Source of the DNA: a virus
DNA: 35,364 nucleotides
Direction: 5' to 3' (one strand)
Virus record (IMG/VR): IMGVR_UViG_3300042473_001001
Location: 1 to 35,364 of that record
In this document: one piece after another, positions 1 through 6,291 of the stretch
Layout of the letters: each line of letters begins with the position of its first letter
Numbering within the stretch: the stretch's first letter is position 1
Position numbers and translations under genes: made by a program
Notes under the pieces: generated by a model
The model's input: only the letters and a program-made list of their open reading frames with translations
Databases searched by the model: none
What the model was told of the DNA's origin: nothing

Positions 1-1
1 A

Positions 2-286
2 AAAGGTTGGCAAGATAGAGGCTATTTAGTTATTCCAGATGAAGCCCCTGAAGATTTAGAGTCAAAATGTTGGGTACCTTCTTGGAGACGTATGTGTAAG
101 GTTATTTTAAGAAATGACTATTGGTGCAAAGGATTAGGTCAAACACAACCATTTTCAGAAGCTTATGGCAAATTTAAAGAAATAAAGAAAAAAAGAATTA
201 TTGAAAAAGAAATGGATAAACAAAATGTTAAAGAAGTTGAAACAAAAATAAAAAAAACAATCATTACTCAATTAGAATTATTTTAA
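2..286 (+). CDS. DUF3440 PAPS-reductase-like protein, C-terminal end (partial)
   Basis: This reading frame is open from the first bases of the window, so only the last 94 codons are present. The segment reads GWQDRGYLVIPDEAP, then SWRRMCKVILRNDYWCKGLG, then a lysine-rich tail. That matches my memory of the C-terminal DUF3440 region that follows the PP-loop sulfotransferase-type domain in phage and IbrA-like proteins annotated as phosphoadenosine phosphosulfate reductase family. The ATP-binding PP-loop lies upstream and cannot be seen, so activity cannot be judged. The first ATG inside the window (92) is internal to the conserved block and is not a plausible start. The gene ends one base before the exonuclease start, which suggests co-transcription. 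Members of this family in phages are often guessed to modify nucleic acids, but this is unproven. Confidence 0.75.
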   Translation, partial: KGWQDRGYLVIPDEAPEDLESKCWVPSWRRMCKVILRNDYWCKGLGQTQPFSEAYGKFKEIKKKRIIEKEMDKQNVKEVETKIKKTIITQLELF

Positions 287-287
287 T

Positions 288-821
288 ATGAAAAAACCAA
301 GTGTAAGCAATTTAATTGCATTATTAGACAAGCCTGCTTTGTTAAAGTGGGCTAATAAAATAGGATTAGAGGGAACTCATATAGATGACTACAGAAAACA
401 AAGTCAATCGGATGGAATTTCACATCACAATCAAATAGAAAATTTTGTAAAATACAATATTGAATTTGAAGATAAAAATTTAGGATTAAGATGGAATCAT
501 TTTGTAAAAGACAAGGAAATTATAGGAATTGAGCAAAAAATAGAATCAGATTATTTTATTGGTAGGCTAGATTGTATTCTAAAATATAAAGATCAAATGT
601 ATATTTGTGATTTTAAAAGCACAAAATATGATAAAATATTTTTTGAGCAAAAATTACAATTAGTGGCTTACAAAATGTGCTATCCAAACCATAAAATAGC
701 AATTGTAAAACTACCTTATTTGGAGTTTTTTGAAGTAGATATTGATAGCGAGTTTGAATATTATAAAAATATTTTAATAGCTTTAAGTGTTATTTATGAA
801 AATAAATTAAAAATAAAATAA
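288..821 (+). CDS. PD-(D/E)XK exonuclease, RecB/Cas4-like
   Basis: This 177-residue protein shows the order of motifs expected of a RecB-type PD-(D/E)XK nuclease. There is a histidine-containing motif SHHNQIE near residues 45-51, a GRLD motif at 92-95 supplying the first catalytic Asp, DFKS at 108-111 supplying the D-x-K centre, and a QLQLVAY motif around 123-128 like the QxxxY element that follows the active site. The likely role is 5'-3' resection of double-stranded DNA ends. The natural partner is the annealing protein at 2762, which would make a Red-like recombination pair, here separated by several small genes. No Cys cluster typical of Fe-S Cas4 is seen. It starts one base after the DUF3440 stop. 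Confidence 0.75.
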   Translation: MKKPSVSNLIALLDKPALLKWANKIGLEGTHIDDYRKQSQSDGISHHNQIENFVKYNIEFEDKNLGLRWNHFVKDKEIIGIEQKIESDYFIGRLDCILKYKDQMYICDFKSTKYDKIFFEQKLQLVAYKMCYPNHKIAIVKLPYLEFFEVDIDSEFEYYKNILIALSVIYENKLKIK

Positions 822-830
822 CCAGAAAAG

Positions 831-844
831 CCTTACAAACATTG
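831..844 (+). repeat. Upstream motif CCTTACAAACATTG, copy 1
   Basis: This 14-base motif lies 52 bases upstream of the TTGAC box of the promoter at 883. A copy differing at one base is found at 15307-15320, 53 bases upstream of another promoter of the same type. Both are followed by AT-rich DNA. The purpose is not known; an activator site or a duplicated promoter region are possible. Confidence 0.5.
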
Positions 845-882
845 GTTTTATATAAAAAAGTAAAAAAAAATTAATAAAACTC

Positions 883-912
883 TTGACATTTGTAAAAAAG
901 GTATTATCTTTG
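883..912 (+). promoter_or_regulatory. Bacteroidota-type promoter (TTGACA/TATCTTTG)
   Basis: A TTGACATTTGTAAA block starting at 883 is followed, 19 bases after TTG, by TATCTTTG at 905-912, an exact match to the Bacteroidota -7 box TAnnTTTG. It precedes the small membrane protein gene at 943 and probably the following short genes. Confidence 0.8.
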
Positions 913-942
913 CAGAACAATTAACAACTAAAATATTAAAAA

Positions 943-1086
943 ATGAACGATTTTATAGAAGGATTAAAAGTAGGATTAGCAGGGTTCGCCTGTTTTATGC
1001 TTATTCCATTATCAGTAGCAATTTGGGTAATTATAGCCGTTGCACTGGACGACTTAAAACAATTTTTAAACAACAAAAACAAATAA
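943..1086 (+). CDS. Small single-span membrane protein
   Basis: This 47-codon frame begins 31 bases after a strong promoter and ends one base before the next start, which argues that it is real. The protein has a short polar N-terminus (MNDFIEGLK), one hydrophobic stretch of about 25 residues (VGLAGFACFMLIPLSVAIWV and on), and a charged C-terminal tail ending KQFLNNKNK. This is the profile of a one-span inner-membrane peptide. As the first gene after a strong promoter it could be a membrane-acting accessory factor, but I recognise no family. Confidence 0.6.
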   Translation: MNDFIEGLKVGLAGFACFMLIPLSVAIWVIIAVALDDLKQFLNNKNK

Positions 1087-1087
1087 A

Positions 1088-1414
1088 ATGAAAAAACAAA
1101 TTGAATTAATAGAGATATTTCAAGAAAAAAATATTGTAAAATTCCACATCGAGTGTGATTGTGGATTCACTCAAGATTATTACGCTAGAGAGGTATTGAA
1201 TTTCTTTAAAGACAACGATATTTTAAAATCTTATGATATTGGAGTCTTAGATGAAGAATATTATGGTGAAGTAGATTTGATCCATTGGTTTGACAAAGGA
1301 TTAGATACAGAAAAAAGAACTATCGAGGTTTTAAAACTGGATGAGTTTGTAGATGAAAATTATTCACTATTCGAGTGGTTTCTAGAGCAACGTTCACTTT
1401 CATTAAAAAATTAA
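1088..1414 (+). CDS. Hypothetical acidic protein
   Basis: This 108-residue protein was not recognised. It is acidic, with a CDCGF cysteine pair near residue 24 and a C-terminal half rich in aromatic and acidic residues (HWFDKGLD, FEWFLEQ). The start is one base after the stop of the small membrane protein, so both likely share the promoter at 883. It resembles the small acidic accessory proteins of phage early regions, but no role can be assigned. Confidence 0.6.
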   Translation: MKKQIELIEIFQEKNIVKFHIECDCGFTQDYYAREVLNFFKDNDILKSYDIGVLDEEYYGEVDLIHWFDKGLDTEKRTIEVLKLDEFVDENYSLFEWFLEQRSLSLKN

Positions 1415-1416
1415 TT

Positions 1417-1614
1417 ATGAATCAGCAGGAAATTAAAAGCCAAATATCGTATTTGGAAAAAAGAATTGAAAACTCAAAAGCAGATAGGAATATAGAGGGA
1501 TACACATTAAAATCTTATTATATCGCCAACGAATTGTATATCCAAATGCTCGAAAAAGCCCAAATGCAATTAATTAAAAACTTAAACCAATCGTTAATAA
1601 ATAAAAACAAATAA
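1417..1614 (+). CDS. Hypothetical small helical protein
   Basis: A 65-residue protein starting at the ATG two bases after the previous stop. A longer reading of the same frame begins at 1375 inside the upstream gene and is unlikely. The sequence is helical and charged (ISYLEKRIENSKADR and IQMLEKAQMQLIKNL), suggesting a short coiled coil. No family recognised. Confidence 0.55.
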   Translation: MNQQEIKSQISYLEKRIENSKADRNIEGYTLKSYYIANELYIQMLEKAQMQLIKNLNQSLINKNK

Positions 1615-1615
1615 A

Positions 1616-1807
1616 ATGGACAATTTAGAATTAGAAAAATTAAATACAATCGCTGCAAGAATTATATTATCAGCAGATATAGATCAAAAAATTGAAGTTC
1701 TGAAATGTGAAAATGGTAGTGCTTATATTCTACTAAAAGATGGCAGGAGCTTTAAAGTTTTGTACACGATGGAATTGTCAAGTATTATTCAAGATTTAAT
1801 AAAATAA
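1616..1807 (+). CDS. Hypothetical small protein
   Basis: A 63-residue protein starting one base after the upstream stop, so it is the fourth gene of the tight cluster that begins at 943. It opens with a helical stretch (MDNLELEKLNTIAARIIL) followed by alternating hydrophobic residues that look like a small beta sheet (AYILLKDGRSFKVLYTM). No family recognised. Confidence 0.5.
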   Translation: MDNLELEKLNTIAARIILSADIDQKIEVLKCENGSAYILLKDGRSFKVLYTMELSSIIQDLIK

Positions 1808-1810
1808 GGT

Positions 1811-1929
1811 ATAACGTTTTGCGTATTGGCGTTGTTGCCAACACGAATGTCAAATTGAAAAAATAAATTTAAAATATATGGAAAATTTTGAAGTAAAAGA
1901 ACAAGGCAATAACGCTAATACGCTGTTAT
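1811..1929. repeat. Inverted-repeat spacer element 1
   Basis: The left arm (1811-1839) begins ATAACGTTTTGCGTATTGGC and ends GTTGCC. The right arm (1905-1929) is its near-complement, GGCAATAACGCTAATACGC then TGTTAT. The ends follow the pattern TAACGTTTTGCG ... CGCTGTTA that recurs in element 2. The left arm also holds a small hairpin, TTGGC-N6-GCCAA. The start of the ORF at 1878 lies in the loop between the arms. Confidence 0.7.
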
Positions 1930-2081
1930 CGGCAGTTAAATTAGCTTATCGCCAATACAAATCTGATTTAGATTATGTAAAGAACAAAAGCAATATATGG
2001 GAAGGTAAACCTTATAGATGGGGGTTAACTCATTTAGCAATCGCTAAACATAGATTTTATTGGTTTGTGATTAAACGTTAA
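1878..2081 (+). CDS. Small cassette ORF starting inside a repeat element
   Basis: This 67-residue frame starts in the centre of the inverted-repeat element and reads out through its right arm, so residues around GNNANTLLSAV are repeat-encoded. The unique part is basic and aromatic (KPYRWGLTHLAIAKHRFYWF). The stop falls at the start of the right arm of the body repeat. It has an A-rich leader (TTTAAAATATATG) typical of Bacteroidota. Whether it is a functional protein is uncertain; the repeat-derived N-terminus would be shared by other copies of this element elsewhere. Confidence 0.45.
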   Translation: MENFEVKEQGNNANTLLSAVKLAYRQYKSDLDYVKNKSNIWEGKPYRWGLTHLAIAKHRFYWFVIKR

Positions 2082-2091
2082 TTGCCGATAA
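1926..2091. repeat. Inverted repeat bounding cassette body 1
   Basis: TTATCGGCAGTTA at 1926-1938 is the near-complement (12 of 13) of TAATTGCCGATAA at 2079-2091. These arms flank the unique part of the ORF at 1878 and lie just outside elements 1 and 2, so body and spacer elements alternate. Confidence 0.65.
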
Positions 2092-2215
2092 CGTTTTGCG
2101 TGTATAAGAAGTGGCGGATTATAACCCCAAAACTTTCAGTAAGCACAAAGCTTAATTAGAATTACAAAACTTTAAATTAACCGAGAACCCGCCATTTATT
2201 ATACACGCTGTTAGT
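2088..2215. repeat. Inverted-repeat spacer element 2
   Basis: The left arm (2088-2117) begins ATAACGTTTTGCGTGTATAA and ends GTGGCGG. The right arm (2189-2215) begins CCGCCATTTATTATACACGC and ends TGTTAGT. The arms are complementary apart from a few bulged bases. The terminal motifs are those of element 1 while the inner stem differs. No convincing ORF lies inside it. Confidence 0.75.
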
Positions 2216-2484
2216 GGCTGGGCTTTTCACAAACTTAAAAATATGAGCAAGTTACCTTCGTTTAAATACAAAAAAATGATTTTTAACAATGTAAAAGACA
2301 ACTTATTTCAAACAGATAGGTTTGGAGATAAATTAATTTACAAATTTGAAAATGGAAAATATCATTTAGTTAAAGATGAAAGATTATCTTCTGTAATACC
2401 TTTGTCAGAATGCACAAATAATCCACAGAGCTATGCAAATGATGATAATTGGTGGAAGTAGGTTTCTTTTAGCCTTGCCACTAA
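2211..2484. repeat. Inverted repeat bounding cassette body 2
   Basis: TTAGTGGCTGGGCTTTT at 2211-2227 is matched in reverse by TTTTAGCCTTGCCACTAA at 2467-2484; the outer eight bases (GCCACTAA) and an inner AGCC are complementary. The pair encloses exactly one short gene (2243-2461). Confidence 0.6.
2243..2461 (+). CDS. Hypothetical cassette protein
   Basis: A 72-residue protein that fills the body between two inverted-repeat arms. It is basic at the N-terminus (MSKLPSFKYKKMIF) and ends in an aromatic, acidic tail (YANDDNWWK). The start is preceded by AAACTTAAAAAT, an A-rich leader. No family recognised. Its position as the only gene inside a repeat-bounded unit suggests a recently gained accessory gene. 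Confidence 0.55.
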   Translation: MSKLPSFKYKKMIFNNVKDNLFQTDRFGDKLIYKFENGKYHLVKDERLSSVIPLSECTNNPQSYANDDNWWK

Positions 2485-2517
2485 CGTACAATTATATGAA
2501 CTTAATGTATTACAATT

Positions 2518-2697
2518 ATGCGAAAATACTCAAAAATAAAGGTAATTAGGATAACTGACTTACAGCACCAAACTCTTCAAAAAATGAAGTCAATGGGAAT
2601 AGACGTTGGTAGATTCATACGAGATTCAATAAATGAAAAAATTGAACGTGAAAAGCATATAATTTTGAAGCCCAAAAAAGAATATTGCCCTTTTTAA
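2518..2697 (+). CDS. Small ribbon-helix-helix-like protein
   Basis: This 59-codon frame encodes a basic protein starting MRKYSKIKVIRITDLQHQTL. A short strand (KVIRIT), a helix containing QTLQKMKSMG, a turn with GIDVG, and a second helix (RFIRDSINEKIERE) match the ribbon-helix-helix layout of small DNA-binding proteins. It lies directly upstream of the promoter at 2707 and could bind it or the repeats just upstream; that is inference. The alternative is a mobilisation-type accessory RHH protein. Confidence 0.55.
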   Translation: MRKYSKIKVIRITDLQHQTLQKMKSMGIDVGRFIRDSINEKIEREKHIILKPKKEYCPF

Positions 2698-2706
2698 AAA
2701 TAAAAC

Positions 2707-2736
2707 TTGACATTTGTAAAAAATACATTATCTTTG
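2707..2736 (+). promoter_or_regulatory. Bacteroidota-type promoter
   Basis: TTGACATTTGTAAA at 2707 and TATCTTTG at 2729-2736 with a 19-base gap after TTG. Nearly identical to the promoter at 883. It drives the annealing protein gene at 2762 and probably the operon behind it. Confidence 0.8.
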
Positions 2737-2761
2737 CACTTTAATAACTAAAATAAAAAAA

Positions 2762-3370
2762 ATGAAAAATTTAGAAATTTACAACAAGTTGAAATCAGTA
2801 CCTGTAGAATATCAAAAAAAGATTCAAGCTGGTAGACTAAAAGGAATGACCGATATTAAGCCACAATGGAGAATTATGGCTATTACAGAACAATTTGGAG
2901 CTTGCGGTTTCGGTTGGTACTATGACAATGTTAATTTTGAATATAAAGAAGGCGCAAATGGCGAAACAATATGCAATTGCAGGCTTAATTTGTACGTTAA
3001 AATCGAAAATGAATGGTCAAAACCTATTTTTGGGACTGGTGGCTCAAAATTGATTGCAAAAGAAAGTTCAGGAATGTACAATTCAGATGAAGCTGAAAAA
3101 ATGGCTATGACTGATGCACTTTCGGTAGCAATGAAAGCTATAGGAGTTGCTGCAGATATTTATTTAGGAATTGACAATACAAAGTATAGTAGTTCAACAA
3201 ATGATTCAAAAGAGCCTACAAAGCCTGCAAATGATTTGCCTTGGTTAAACAAGGATACGGAATCATTTAACAAAGTAAAATCAGCTTTATCAAATGGAAC
3301 AGCTACAATGGATGATGTGCGAAAAAAGTTCAAAGTAAGTAAAGAAGTTTTAGAATTATTAAATCAATAA
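2762..3370 (+). CDS. Single-strand annealing protein, Rad52/Sak-like
   Basis: This 202-residue protein opens with a helical segment and the stretch GRLKGMTDIKPQWRIMAITE, then ACGFGWYYD, a strand region ending SKPIFGTGGSKL, and a helix DEAEKMAMTDALSVAMKAIG followed by VAADIYLG. This order (GMTDINP/W, G(F/I)GWYY, GTGGS, A(L/M)TDAxSVAxKxLGV) is what I know from phage proteins annotated as Rad52/Sak-type recombinases. The C-terminal 60 residues are a linker and a small helical domain. It would anneal complementary single strands produced by the exonuclease at 288. It is first behind a strong promoter, ahead of NinG-like and SSB-like genes. Confidence 0.7.
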   Translation: MKNLEIYNKLKSVPVEYQKKIQAGRLKGMTDIKPQWRIMAITEQFGACGFGWYYDNVNFEYKEGANGETICNCRLNLYVKIENEWSKPIFGTGGSKLIAKESSGMYNSDEAEKMAMTDALSVAMKAIGVAADIYLGIDNTKYSSSTNDSKEPTKPANDLPWLNKDTESFNKVKSALSNGTATMDDVRKKFKVSKEVLELLNQ

Positions 3371-3373
3371 GCT

Positions 3374-3535
3374 ATGATGGAGTTATTTTTTATATTCCTT
3401 ATAATAGGAATTTTATACTTTTTCGGAGGTCAAATAATAGATTTAATTGCTAAAATATTAAAGCCTATTTCACCATATTTTGTGGAATGGATTATTATTT
3501 CGGTAGTTGTTTTAGTAATATTAATAAACTTATAA
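3374..3535 (+). CDS. Small two-span membrane protein
   Basis: A 53-codon frame between two tightly packed genes. Residues 3-20 (ELFFIFLIIGILYFFGG) and residues about 37-53 (VEWIIISVVVLVILINL) are hydrophobic, separated by a short amphipathic segment, so it should be a two-span membrane peptide. There are two ATG codons in tandem; either could serve. The size would fit a holin-like or other membrane peptide, but the location in a recombination operon gives no support for lysis. Confidence 0.5.
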   Translation: MMELFFIFLIIGILYFFGGQIIDLIAKILKPISPYFVEWIIISVVVLVILINL

Positions 3536-3538
3536 AAA

Positions 3539-3991
3539 ATGGAATCAATAAACATCAAATCAATTACAGAATCAAATAAAACCGATTTAGAAAATTTAGC
3601 GGGCTTATTATTTGAAAAATCAGAAGGGTACGAAATGGAACTTTATATATTTGCAAAAAAATTAGAGTTTCTATCAAAGGCTATTCAAGAAATAAGCAAT
3701 GAAACGGCTTTAAATGAAGCTGACAAGCTAAAAGGTAGTATTTTATATGGAAGTGAAATAAACGTGCGAGAAACAGGCGTTAAATACGACTACTCTAAAT
3801 GTGGATATTCTGCTTACAATAATTTATTTTTAAAGAAAAAAGAAGTTGAAAGCGAAATGAAAACAATGGAATCACTTTTGAAAGCAATAAGTAAACCAAT
3901 GGAGGTAGCAGACCCCGAAACGGGCGAAATAATGACGGTTAAACCTCCTTTAAGAACCGCCGGAACTTCAATCGTTTTAACAATTAAATAA
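3539..3991 (+). CDS. Hypothetical phage protein in recombination operon
   Basis: This 150-residue protein was not assigned to a named family. The N-terminal two thirds is helical with long charged heptad-like stretches (EMELYIFAKKLEFLSKAIQE; KKKEVESEMKTMESLLKAI), and the C-terminus is a strand-rich tail with DPETGEIMTVKPP and TSIVLTIK. It follows the annealing protein operon without a promoter gap. A structural or accessory role in recombination is possible but not shown. Confidence 0.55.
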   Translation: MESINIKSITESNKTDLENLAGLLFEKSEGYEMELYIFAKKLEFLSKAIQEISNETALNEADKLKGSILYGSEINVRETGVKYDYSKCGYSAYNNLFLKKKEVESEMKTMESLLKAISKPMEVADPETGEIMTVKPPLRTAGTSIVLTIK

Positions 3992-3996
3992 ATATA

Positions 3997-4284
3997 ATGG
4001 AGGAAAATATCAAAAAAATTAAAGCAGACCTAAAAGCCAAACTAGGTAGCGATTACGAAGTAATCATAAAGCAAAAATCTACTAAGAAAATTAGAGAAAA
4101 AACGCAAAACGAGATTAACGAAATCAAAGATAAAATCATATCTGAAAATATAGATATGCTCGACAAAAAAGCTAGAATTGAATTTTTAAAGGATTTGTAC
4201 AACGAGGGATTTAGCGTAATTGCTTTAAAGTCCGTATTTGGTTTTAAAAATCATTCAAATATTTATTATTATTTAAATAAGTAG
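3997..4284 (+). CDS. Hypothetical protein with C-terminal helix-turn-helix
   Basis: A 95-residue lysine-rich protein. The N-terminal half is a charged helix. The C-terminal part (FLKDLYNEGFSVIALKSVFG followed by FKNHSNIYYYLNK) has the pattern of a helix-turn-helix in which a first helix is followed by a turn and a recognition helix with Asn-His-Ser. It sits in the operon three bases ahead of another small gene. DNA binding is an inference from this pattern only. Confidence 0.5.
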   Translation: MEENIKKIKADLKAKLGSDYEVIIKQKSTKKIREKTQNEINEIKDKIISENIDMLDKKARIEFLKDLYNEGFSVIALKSVFGFKNHSNIYYYLNK

Positions 4285-4286
4285 TT

Positions 4287-4529
4287 ATGTTGGAGGAAAT
4301 CAAACAATTAGTACTTAAAAAGAAGCTAGGAATCGACATAGAAACTCCAGTAGATGCTTTATTATTCATTCCATTAAATAAGAGAAAAAAAGGTAGGGAA
4401 AGGGTCAATTACGAGCCAGTAAAAATACTTCGAGTAAATTTATCTAATGCAGAAGAAATATTGTATTTGATAGAAACAGAAAATGGCACTCGAAAATATG
4501 TAGAATCTCAAATGGTAAAAACTTTATGA
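4287..4529 (+). CDS. Hypothetical small protein
   Basis: An 80-residue protein, basic in the middle (LNKRKKGRERVNYEPVKILR) and strand-rich at the C-terminus, whose stop overlaps the NinG-like start by four bases (ATGA), implying translational coupling. No family recognised. Confidence 0.5.
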   Translation: MLEEIKQLVLKKKLGIDIETPVDALLFIPLNKRKKGRERVNYEPVKILRVNLSNAEEILYLIETENGTRKYVESQMVKTL

Positions 4530-5053
4530 AAAAAGAACCAAAGCCTAAAAAATGCGCTATTTGCGAAAGTGAATTTTATCCTAGAAACAGCCTTCAAAAA
4601 GTTTGTAAATGGGAATGTAGCACAAAGTACGCAAAAATAAAGCAAGCCCAAAAAGAAAAAGCTCAAAAAATAAAGGAACTATTAACGAATAAAGATTATA
4701 TCAAATTAGCTCAAAATGTAGTAAATGCTTATATTCGAGAAAGAGACAAAGGATTGAATTGCATATCGTGCGATAAACCAATAAACGGAGTCAAACACGC
4801 CTCACATTATATTGCAGCCTTTGCCCACGCTAATATTCGATTCCACGAGGATAATATTTGGGTGTCCTGCTACAAATGTAATGTAATGTTAAGCGGAAAT
4901 CAATTAGAATATCGAAAAAGATTGATTAAAAAGATTGGAGTTGATAGAGTGGAATGGCTTGAAAATAATGCACATATTCCAAAGAAATATTCAATTGAAG
5001 AGCTTAAAGAAATAATTGATATTTATAGAAAAAAAATTAAGGAATTAAAATAA
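4526..5053 (+). CDS. ninG: NinG/Rap-like recombination protein
   Basis: This 175-residue protein has an N-terminal four-cysteine zinc ribbon (C10, C13, C27, C31), a lysine-rich helix (KIKQAQKEKAQKIKELL), and a second Cys/His-rich region that includes LNCISCDKP, a HASHYIAA segment and SCYKCNVMLSGN. That is the architecture of the NinG (lambda Rap) family, which binds branched DNA and assists Red-type recombination. Length and order fit the family, which is about 200 residues in lambdoid phages. Its place behind the annealing protein gene supports the call. The start overlaps the upstream stop by four bases. Confidence 0.8.
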   Translation: MKKEPKPKKCAICESEFYPRNSLQKVCKWECSTKYAKIKQAQKEKAQKIKELLTNKDYIKLAQNVVNAYIRERDKGLNCISCDKPINGVKHASHYIAAFAHANIRFHEDNIWVSCYKCNVMLSGNQLEYRKRLIKKIGVDRVEWLENNAHIPKKYSIEELKEIIDIYRKKIKELK

Positions 5054-5058
5054 AAAAA

Positions 5059-5562
5059 ATGGGAAATATAGAAATTTGGATGGATATACAAGGGTACGAA
5101 GGACTTTATCAAGTGTCCAATATGGGAAATGTTAAAAGCTTAAATTACAGAAACACTAAAAAAGAAAAAATACTAAATTTAGGAAAAAGCACGAAGGGAT
5201 ACCCACAAGTGCAACTAAATAAAAACGGTTTTGCTAAAACATTTAGTGTACACCAATTAATAGCTATTGCTTTTTTATATCATAAACCTAATGGCACTCA
5301 AAAAATCGTAGTTGATCATATAAATAATATTAAAACTGACAACAGACTTGAAAATCTACAACTAATAAATAGCAGGGAAAACAATACAAAAGATCAAAAG
5401 GCTGGAATAAGTAAATATGTAGGCGTTACTTTTAATAAAGTTGTAAATAAATGGCATAGTAGAATAACAAACGAAAATAAAACAAAACATTTAGGATATT
5501 TTGATACTGAAATTGAAGCACACGAGGCATACCAAAGGGCATTAGCAGAAATAAATTGTTAA
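5059..5562 (+). CDS. NUMOD4-HNH-AP2 homing endonuclease
   Basis: Three modules are visible in 167 residues. The N-terminal NUMOD4 motif reads IWMDIQGYEGLYQVSNMGNV. The central HNH_3 nuclease reads SVHQLIAIAFL, then VVDHINNIKTDNRLENLQLI, with the catalytic His and Asn residues present. The C-terminal AP2-type DNA-binding part contains GISKYVGVTFNKVVNKWHS and a final helix EAHEAYQRAL. Such genes spread as free-standing homing endonucleases in phages. No intron or interrupted gene is seen around it. All expected motifs look intact, so it may be active. Confidence 0.9.
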   Translation: MGNIEIWMDIQGYEGLYQVSNMGNVKSLNYRNTKKEKILNLGKSTKGYPQVQLNKNGFAKTFSVHQLIAIAFLYHKPNGTQKIVVDHINNIKTDNRLENLQLINSRENNTKDQKAGISKYVGVTFNKVVNKWHSRITNENKTKHLGYFDTEIEAHEAYQRALAEINC

Positions 5563-5579
5563 AAAATAGTTAAAAAGCA

Positions 5580-5609
5580 TTGACTTTTAAATTATTGTGT
5601 GTATATTTG
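5580..5609 (+). promoter_or_regulatory. Bacteroidota-type promoter
   Basis: TTGAC at 5580-5584 and TATATTTG at 5602-5609, spaced by 19 bases, directly behind the homing endonuclease gene and 16 bases ahead of the next start. Unlike the promoters at 883 and 2707 it lacks the ATTTGTAAA extension. Confidence 0.7.
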
Positions 5610-5625
5610 CATAAAAATTAAGAAA

Positions 5626-5883
5626 ATGACGTTATCAAAAATAGCACAGGTTATACTTAGAAACCAAGGCAATCAAATAGATGAAAAAAATATGACCGAT
5701 GCGTATCATAAGTACAAATTGGCATTAAATGACCATGAGCGTATGGAGGCTATAACATTAATCGAAATTGAAATATCAAAAGTAAAGGACTGGATGGACT
5801 TGAAAGGGTATAGAAAATCCGATCAATTCGAGTCAAGGTACAATTACCTTAAAAGATTGGCAAAAGAATTAAAAATTATTTAA
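5626..5883 (+). CDS. Hypothetical small helical protein
   Basis: An 85-residue protein. The ATG at 5626 is chosen because it lies 16 bases behind the -7 box; a longer reading of the frame from 5599 would begin inside the promoter. The sequence is helical (AYHKYKLALNDHERMEAITL; SRYNYLKRLAKELKII). No family recognised. Confidence 0.55.
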   Translation: MTLSKIAQVILRNQGNQIDEKNMTDAYHKYKLALNDHERMEAITLIEIEISKVKDWMDLKGYRKSDQFESRYNYLKRLAKELKII

Positions 5884-5902
5884 AAATTAAAATTATAAAA
5901 AA

Positions 5903-6160
5903 ATGTTAATAAACTTGTACGTTAAGGAATTAAAGAAAAGCATCACAATTTCAGTAAATGAGAATGTAGATAATTATGGAAACAATGTAAGTGCTTGGGA
6001 AAGCCAAACAAAAGAACAAAGAGAAGCAAAAGCACCTAGAAATTATGTAGGTAATGGAACGGTAGTATTTTCAAAAGCAAAAGAATATCCTGTGGCACCG
6101 AAGAAAGAGTTTAATGCTCAAACTTCAAGCGAGGGGTTAAGCGACAATTTGCCATTTTAA
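5903..6160 (+). CDS. Small SSB-like protein with acidic DNLPF tail
   Basis: An 85-residue protein ending in SDNLPF. This resembles the acidic C-terminal tip (D-D-x-P-F) by which SSB proteins recruit repair and replication enzymes. The body has short strands (LINLYVKELKKSITISV), a conserved-looking stretch SQTKEQREAKAPRNYVGNGT and then VVFSKAKE. Similar short proteins occur in Bacteroidota phages near replication genes. It is shorter than a normal OB-fold SSB (about 110 residues or more before the tail), so an intact fold is uncertain. The position between recombination genes supports a single-strand-binding or adaptor role. Confidence 0.55.
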   Translation: MLINLYVKELKKSITISVNENVDNYGNNVSAWESQTKEQREAKAPRNYVGNGTVVFSKAKEYPVAPKKEFNAQTSSEGLSDNLPF

Positions 6161-6207
6161 AATAAAACAAACCTGTCAAGCCTCTTAGCAATGCTCAAAA
6201 GCGGATT

Positions 6208-6291
6208 GGTTATATAACTCTGACGAAGAAAATAAGCAGAGAACCCTCCAACCGAAACTATAGACGTATAGAGGTAGGTTGGAGTATTTTT
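6208..6291 (+). ncRNA. Structured RNA region A, before the DUF3310 gene
   Basis: Two helices can be drawn. Helix 1 pairs GGTT (6208-6211) and CTCTG (6218-6222) with the adjacent CAGAG and AACC (6237-6245). Helix 2 pairs CTCCAACC (6246-6253) with GGTTGGAG (6277-6284) and encloses an inner hairpin CTATA-GACG-TATAG (6258-6271). A U-rich run follows, so helix 2 could also end transcription just ahead of the start at 6306. It shares CTATAGACGT with region B at 6548. I could not match it to a known riboswitch or ribozyme. Confidence 0.5.

Noticed and set aside
1811-2484. True integron attC sites
   Set aside because: The ends do not contain the RYYYAAC and GTTRRRY core boxes, and no integron integrase is seen. 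Only the general cassette-like layout is kept as a finding.
5059-5562. Group I intron around the homing endonuclease
   Set aside because: The flanking genes on both sides are complete and no intron core pairing or split gene was seen, so the endonuclease appears free-standing.
6218-6271. Possible hammerhead ribozyme (CTGACGA and CGAAAC are both present in region A)
   Set aside because: The bases after CTGACGA and before GAAA do not pair to make stem II, and the 3' side of the inner hairpin lacks the required U-H before the cleavage site.
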